A stretch of DNA of 64,000 nucleotides, taken from contig NC_064767.1 of assembly GCF_011397635.1 (NCBI RefSeq), forward strand, positions 22,060,537-22,124,536. Reading direction: 5' to 3'. The number at the start of each line of letters is the position of its first letter. Positions within the stretch are counted from its first letter, which is position 1. This document shows, one piece after another, positions 61,290-64,000 of the stretch. This stretch comes from Epinephelus fuscoguttatus (Eukaryota; Chordata; Actinopteri; Perciformes; Serranidae). A program made the translations under genes and the position numbers. The notes below the pieces were generated by a model. That model had not been told where the DNA came from, searched no databases, and worked only from the letters and a program-made list of their open reading frames with translations.

Positions 61290-62066
61290 AACACACACAC
61301 ACACACACACAATTAAATTTGTGTCATGAATATAATCCAAGGGAGACACACACAGGCAGTGAGGCATGCACATTCAAGCTGTCTTTATTCGATGCTAATT
61401 TCAGATAATGCATCATTATGCTGTTCAAAAAGCACATGAGCGCACACACACACACTCACAGGATAATGACTGTGGTGACGAACGCAGTCCAGTAGAGAGT
61501 TCTTCTGCGACAGTGAATGGAGGGCGTCTGCTTCTGGTACATCTTCCCACCACAGTTGCCACAGCAGCGACAGCATGCCAAGAAGAAGCCAACTATGGGC
61601 ATCAGGACGATGTAGAGGACCCCAATGGCTGCGCACACCAGGAAACCCACTTGATACACTAGGGCCTGAACACATATGCAGACACATAGATGCAGATAAA
61701 TGGCATGATGCAAAAATGTTGTGAAGAAGGAAGAACAGCTGCAGATTTGTGGTCTGTCGTGACGTCAAGCACTGTGAGACACCACCAGACAGTAGTTTGG
61801 CGTTACTGTGGTTATAGTCAACCATCTTTGTGGATGAAAGAGTCTCAGTAACTTCAGTCGACAGAGTAAATACACACAGGGCTGCTTTAACATTAAACAC
61901 TCTCAGATTACCAGCTTGAGGGGCTCTGCGGAGGGTGTGCCTGTTTTTTTCCCACACATATAGCAGTTCATAACAATGTCCTATAACTCGTGTACACTTA
62001 CTTCTTTGTGGATTTCTTGATCTAACTGCTGTTGCTCCAACTCCTTGACTATTCTCAGGATCAGAT
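49632..62066 (-). CDS. prom2: Prominin-2 (5' exons missing), 22 coding exons
   Basis: Prominins are five-pass membrane glycoproteins that bind cholesterol and concentrate in microvilli and other plasma-membrane protrusions. I assembled 22 exons on the minus strand. All have AG acceptors and GT donors and all phases join, giving 752 residues plus stop. TM1 lies in exon 2, TM2 spans exons 2-3, TM3 is in exon 10, TM4 spans exons 10-11, and TM5 is in exon 21, with two large extracellular loops rich in N-x-S/T sites. A Cys-rich [10 protein letters not shown] follows TM1. Prominin-2 rather than prominin-1 is indicated by NAFWF and WC...IPSIIF at TM5, the NGEL, DTPG and LGL...NI signatures in loop 2, and HIPR in the cytoplasmic tail. 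The signal peptide and first ~80 residues are not resolved; with them the length would match the ~834 residues of human PROM2. Alternatives are a teleost-specific prominin paralogue. Confidence 0.9.
49820..49932 (-). CDS. prom2: prom2 exon 21 (TM5 and start of cytoplasmic tail)
   Basis: 113 nt. [20 protein letters not shown] forms TM5; KLAKYYRRM begins the tail. If the donor GTGAGT were skipped, an in-frame TGA would follow within two codons. Confidence 0.94.
50073..50162 (-). CDS. prom2: prom2 exon 20 (end of second extracellular loop)
   Basis: 90 nt, 30 codons: [20 protein letters not shown], then [10 protein letters not shown], with the two Cys conserved in prominins just before TM5. Donor GTGAGG. 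Confidence 0.93.
50261..50329 (-). CDS. prom2: prom2 exon 19 (second extracellular loop)
   Basis: 69 nt, 23 codons: [20 protein letters not shown]..., the GYF-x-x-Y-x-x-W signature of prominins, ending NLT at the donor GTAAAG. Confidence 0.92.
50510..50580. repeat. Interspersed repeat fragment (TTTATTTATACAGCATATTTC type)
   Basis: A TTTATTTATACAGCATATTT followed by CAAATTAAAGTGCTTTATAT is the tail of a very common fish retroelement-type repeat. It lies in the prom2 intron between exons 18 and 19. Confidence 0.45.
50880..51205. repeat. Teleost interspersed repeat (CTGGAGCCTATCCCAGCTGA ... CCACCGTGCCGCCC)
   Basis: A near-complete ~325 bp copy of a ubiquitous fish repeat with the segments ATCCCAGCTGACATTGG, GTACAACCTGGACAGGTCAC, CACCAATTAACCTGCATG, GGAGAAAACCCACAATGACA and AACCACTGCCCCACCGTGCC in order. 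It is in a prom2 intron. Confidence 0.7.
52221..52301 (-). CDS. prom2: prom2 exon 18 (second extracellular loop)
   Basis: 81 nt, 27 codons: [20 protein letters not shown], then TTQIVKT. Corresponds to the A-Q-F segment before the conserved Y-F helix. Donor GTGAGT. Confidence 0.9.
52404..52457 (-). CDS. prom2: prom2 exon 17 (second extracellular loop)
   Basis: 54 nt, 18 codons: [18 protein letters not shown], with an N-L-T site. Donor GTGAGT. Confidence 0.88.
52567..52659 (-). CDS. prom2: prom2 exon 16 (second extracellular loop)
   Basis: 93 nt, 31 codons, helical and charged ([17 protein letters not shown]), matching the R-D/E-A-Q-x-I-x-x-I-H segment of prominins. Donor GTGAGT. Confidence 0.9.
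52804..52872 (-). CDS. prom2: prom2 exon 15 (second extracellular loop)
   Basis: 69 nt, 23 codons: [20 protein letters not shown]..., with N-V-S and N-T-T sites. Donor GTGAGT. Confidence 0.9.
52971..53114 (-). CDS. prom2: prom2 exon 14 (second extracellular loop)
   Basis: 144 nt, 48 codons in phase 0: [20 protein letters not shown]... to TAVTQQ. Donor GTAGGT. Confidence 0.9.
53210..53294 (-). CDS. prom2: prom2 exon 13 (second extracellular loop)
   Basis: 85 nt. [20 protein letters not shown]...NVSK, with the conserved Cys and LW-LHL pattern of prominins. The intron before it (53295-54848) holds a LINE fragment. Confidence 0.9.
53700..54020 (-). mobile_element. LINE (L1/Tx1-like) reverse-transcriptase C-terminal fragment
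   Basis: On the minus strand the frame reads [14 protein letters not shown], then CPLCNRY and [13 protein letters not shown]. This is the H-W-R-D-RL...C-x-x-C...L-H-x-x-W-x-C zinc-like motif found after the RT domain in L1-clade fish LINEs. Upstream frames are broken by stops. It lies in the prom2 intron between exons 12 and 13, in the same orientation as the gene. Confidence 0.7.
54849..54937 (-). CDS. prom2: prom2 exon 12 (second extracellular loop)
   Basis: 89 nt. [11 protein letters not shown] then [13 protein letters not shown]; the DTPG and LGL-NI spacing match PROM2. Ends AG, completed by the A of the next exon to make Arg. Confidence 0.9.
55039..55162 (-). CDS. prom2: prom2 exon 11 (TM4, start of second extracellular loop)
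   Basis: 124 nt. [18 protein letters not shown] forms TM4; [11 protein letters not shown] begins loop 2 and carries the NGEL motif also found in human PROM2. Confidence 0.93.
55283..55435 (-). CDS. prom2: prom2 exon 10 (TM3, cytosolic loop, start of TM4)
   Basis: 153 nt. TM3 is [20 protein letters not shown], followed by a short loop (PTKRSC) and the GGTFLM start of TM4. Donor GTGAGT. Confidence 0.93.
55520..55676 (-). CDS. prom2: prom2 exon 9 (end of first extracellular loop)
   Basis: 157 nt. Reads [11 protein letters not shown]... through NVS to EWVEHI just outside TM3. The TTTAG acceptor keeps phase; a second AG four bases later would not. Confidence 0.9.
55801..55864 (-). CDS. prom2: prom2 exon 8 (first extracellular loop)
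   Basis: 64 nt: [21 protein letters not shown], with an N-E-T site. The acceptor must be TTTTTAG before GTAGAG, because using the next AG would break the phase. Confidence 0.88.
55991..56065 (-). CDS. prom2: prom2 exon 7 (first extracellular loop)
   Basis: 75 nt, 25 codons in phase 0: [20 protein letters not shown]... . It follows the ~1.4 kb intron that contains the purine-biased tract. Donor GTCAGT. Confidence 0.9.
56304..57180. repeat. Purine-biased low-complexity tract, about 880 bp
   Basis: The plus strand is overwhelmingly A and G (GGAAAGAGGAGAGG-type words, no fixed period) between prom2 exons 6 and 7. The complementary pyrimidine strand is the sense strand of prom2. It produces artefactual Ser/Leu/Phe/Pro-rich open frames of up to 324 codons on the minus strand. 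Confidence 0.9.
57500..57696 (-). CDS. prom2: prom2 exon 6 (first extracellular loop, Cys pair)
   Basis: 197 nt, the largest prom2 exon after exon 2. Long helical heptad-like segment with NTS, NVT and NQT glycosylation sites, then NCAGCD with the conserved Cys pair, ending LDTSIT. Donor GTAAGT. Confidence 0.9.
58942..59876 (+). mobile_element. hAT transposon, internally deleted (935 bp), in a prom2 intron
   Basis: The termini are inverted: TAGGGCTGCCCC at the left and GGGGCAGCCCTA at the right. The 8-bp flanks TAATTATG and GTATTTTG match at only 5 of 8, so the insertion is old. At 59474 an ATG opens [19 protein letters not shown] and continues with KVICK, a BED-type zinc finger start, as in the copy at 38173. 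The rest of the transposase is missing. Confidence 0.8.
60381..60470 (-). CDS. prom2: prom2 exon 5 (first extracellular loop)
   Basis: 90 nt. Reads [13 protein letters not shown]...[13 protein letters not shown], matching the helical segment of prominins between the first and second thirds of loop 1. Donor GTACGC is somewhat weak. Confidence 0.88.
60585..60648 (-). CDS. prom2: prom2 exon 4 (first extracellular loop)
   Basis: 64 nt. Reads [16 protein letters not shown]...NLD, with one N-x-S site, and ends one base into an Ala codon. Acceptor GCCTCCAG, donor GTAAGA. Confidence 0.88.
61092..61212 (-). CDS. prom2: prom2 exon 3 (end of TM2, start of first extracellular loop)
   Basis: 121 nt, 40 codons after the split Leu. 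Begins [10 protein letters not shown] and ends FLTAVPQ. Its acceptor is preceded by a long (TG)n array rather than a polypyrimidine tract. Donor GTAAGA. Confidence 0.9.
61217..61311. repeat. (CA)n microsatellite abutting prom2 exon 3
   Basis: About 95 bp of CA dinucleotides with a few CAAAC interruptions. On the prom2 sense strand it is (TG)n ending GTTTGTAG at the exon 3 acceptor. The host intron is only 247 bp long. Confidence 0.95.
61460..61665 (-). CDS. prom2: prom2 exon 2 (TM1, Cys-rich loop, start of TM2)
   Basis: 206 nt. Encodes TM1 ([20 protein letters not shown]), the Cys-rich cytosolic cluster [10 protein letters not shown], a basic loop with RRR, and the first part of TM2. Donor GTGAGT lies inside the edge of a TG-rich tract. 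Ends two bases into a Leu codon. Confidence 0.93.
62002..62066 (-). CDS. prom2: prom2 exon 1 in window (juxtamembrane, before TM1)
   Basis: 65 nt; two bases complete an upstream codon, then 21 codons reading [12 protein letters not shown]...IHKE, ending in phase 0. Acceptor TTTTTAG, donor GTAAGT. It encodes the extracellular segment immediately before TM1. Confidence 0.85.
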
Positions 62067-62632
62067 CTAAAAAGAAATCAGATAGAGGGTAAATGTGACT
62101 TAGTGTTTATGCTTCAGAAGACATAGAGGCCAGTGATAGCTATTGACTGTTCCTCTCTGCCAGTCTCTGTCCCAGTTACGCATATACAAAGGCTTGGCAG
62201 AGGGGACAATGCGTCCTGTGCTCCATACAAACATTTTAATCTCTCACATTGTAAAAGCGGAAATCTGACACCTCCATCTCATGGTTACTAGGAAACCAGT
62301 ACAGCTTTCAAGACAGATAAGATGTTAACACACACACAAAAACACACAATGCAGACCCTTTGGTTTATGGTCCCACTGAACCCTGTTATTGTGGATATTA
62401 TTCACCAAACACAAGTAACTGAGAAGACATGTTGTTCAGGTGCTCTTCACAAGAGCTATTTGTGTAGTTCCCACCATCTGTCTGGATCACATCAGAGTGT
62501 AGTCTGGCGTAAACGTCCCGGAAATTTGAATTCTACCTCATTGCTTTGTATTTCTGCTTTGTATAACCTGCTGCTTTACTTCATATGTCTTACATTAATA
62601 TGACTTTAATATTAAGCCTGTGTTTTGACCAC

Positions 62633-62681
62633 CTGCCTTGGGGAAGGAGGCCACAGAGTAAAAGCATTTATTATTTCCTTG
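62633..62681 (-). CDS. prom2: Possible upstream prom2 coding exon (weak)
   Basis: A 49-nt minus-strand segment between an AG and a GTGGTC donor reads through CFYSVASFPKA. Joined to the next exon it would give ...FPKAD-LILRIV, resembling the FP-containing segment just before TM1 in prominins. The phase fits (one base completing the Asp codon). The donor is poor and the match is short, so chance is possible. Confidence 0.3.
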
Positions 62682-63355
62682 CTAACATTTATAACCTCAG
62701 GCTTGGTAGCTTACAATAGAGCAGAAACTCCCAGTCTATGATAAGTCATTAAGCTATTTACTTTATAGAGCAATGACAGACAGTGTGTTTGACCAACTGT
62801 TGACACACATCACACATCAGATCACGAGGAACGATTTAAAGTGAAACTGCCAATGTCTTTATGCATCATTAAGTGGATACTGGTTGAAATCCACTCACAA
62901 TATCAATATCCAACATGATGATCACTGCTAACAATGATTTTGAACTGGGCAAAGGTTGTTCAACATGTTTTTGTACCCATTTGTTCCCCTTTTTTAAATC
63001 AATACCCAGCAGGAAGTGAGAATTTATAGAGCAATTACGGCACGTCACATGGGGCAGACAAAGGACCACAGGTGTGTCACATGTCTGAGTCAGGGGAAAC
63101 ATCAGACTAAAAACATCCAACCAGGATACTGAGGTTAAAGATTGACCAGACAAAATACAAGAATTTCCATTAAATTACTCATTAACAAATCCTGACATCT
63201 CTCTGTATGGGCATTATTAGCTTTAGAGGAGGTGAGAGGGTTAAGTGCGTCCCCTTGTCTGTGTAGGGAAATTTTGCCCAGTGCCAGCATGAAAGAATTT
63301 TAGTGTCATTTGCATTACACATGGTTGCTATGTGAGCTGAAGCCAGGTCAAAGTT

Positions 63356-64000
63356 TTAAAGGGACAGTTCACCCCAAAATCAAAAATACATACTGTTCCT
63401 CTTACATGTAGAGCTGTTTATCAATCTAGTTTGTTTTGGTTTAAGTTGCCCAGTGTTGGAGATATCGGCCGTAGAGATGTCTGCCTTCTCTTAAATATAA
63501 TGGATGTAGATGGCACTGGGCCCGTGGTGCTCAAAGTGTCAAAAAAATACATTTTAGATACTCAACAGCAATGTCTCTTTCTAGAAACCTTGACCTACTT
63601 ACTCAAAATAATCCACAGACCTTGTTGTGAGCAGTTTCATGAAGGAACTATTTTCTCTTTATCGAACTACACCCACCAACTGCCAACCACCATACATCAC
63701 TGGGGTGCATCTCTAGCTCACCTAGAACCACTGAGCTAGCTAACAACACAGCTCAGCCAAGAAGGACACCATTAATCTTTACATGATGCACAGTTACCAT
63801 TCTCTGAACCCACTGGCTGTATTCGGTGGCTGACTTCTGGCAGACGGCGATACAGCCTCTGGGGGAAGACCCCCTGATTTGGCATTCCGGTTTGATTTGG
63901 GCAGAGGAGGCGAATTTCCGTTTCCGACTTCCATTTATATATAAGTAAATATGCTGAACCATTGCGATGGATTCAGAGTTTGCAGTGACGCCAATTGTGT
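63356..64000 (+). mobile_element. Kolobok/T2-like MITE, running off the right edge
   Basis: It begins TTAAAGGGACAGTTCACCCC and shares the internal segment order with the inverted copy at 23940-24361, including a TGTTGTGAGCAGTTTCATG and GAACTATTTTCT block. The minus-strand 69-codon frame at 63753-63962 lies in repeat sequence and is not supported as a gene or as a prom2 exon. The other terminus is outside the window. Confidence 0.6.

Noticed and set aside
61059..61373. Frames encoding poly-(His-Thr) and poly-(Cys-Val)
   Set aside because: They are the (CA)n/(TG)n array read in different frames; the only real coding part is prom2 exon 3.
63753..63962. 69-codon minus-strand frame near the right edge, considered as the first prom2 exon
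   Set aside because: It has no signal peptide and lies within a MITE whose other copy is at 24 kb. It does not resemble the prominin N-terminus.
1..64000. CRISPR array, operon, toxin or phage system
   Set aside because: The sequence is eukaryotic. The tandem repeats present are microsatellites, minisatellites or leader repeats without spacers, and there are no cas-like or phage genes.

Overview
The window reads as vertebrate, and specifically teleost (probably spiny-rayed fish), genomic DNA. It carries one intronless gene orthologous to HPS6 and one intron-rich, GT-AG spliced gene orthologous to prominin-2. Between and inside them lie fish-type repeats: Kolobok/T2 (TTAA), hAT, PIF/Harbinger, LINE and retroviral remnants, plus long (CA)n arrays. 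There are no operons, ribosome binding sites, CRISPR arrays or other prokaryotic features, and I saw no tRNA or rRNA gene.

Layout. (1) 1-2556: one end of an endogenous retrovirus on the minus strand, with a ~655 bp LTR, a perfect 18-nt tRNA-Trp primer-binding site, a ~1.1 kb leader with tandem repeats, and a broken gag-like frame running off the left edge. (2) 2557-41099: about 38 kb with no gene I can support. It holds many non-autonomous DNA transposons, several complete and some nested, including a 705 bp near-perfect palindrome inside an older element and a Kolobok-type element with 140 bp terminal inverted repeats and a THAP-domain reading frame. (3) 41100-46130: hps6 on the plus strand, one 923-codon coding exon, with several short upstream ORFs and a ~1.9 kb 3' UTR. 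(4) 49496-64000: prom2 on the minus strand. I resolve 22 consecutive coding exons with canonical splice sites and consistent phases (752 residues plus stop). The 5' exons encoding the signal peptide lie beyond, or perhaps partly within, the right edge.

The two genes are convergent (tail to tail), with about 3.4 kb between their likely poly(A) sites. Nothing indicates that they work together. HPS6 is a subunit of BLOC-2, which traffics cargo to lysosome-related organelles such as melanosomes. Prominin-2 is a five-pass membrane glycoprotein of plasma-membrane protrusions. Interesting structure inside prom2 includes a (TG)n tract that directly abuts a 3' splice site, an ~880 bp strand-asymmetric purine/pyrimidine tract, a hAT copy with a BED-finger remnant, and a LINE fragment.

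I did not find a convincing undescribed biological system. The strongest leads are structural: the splice-site microsatellite, the nested foldback element, the Kolobok THAP element and the hps6 uORF cluster. All homology calls are from reading translations and known motifs; no search was run.
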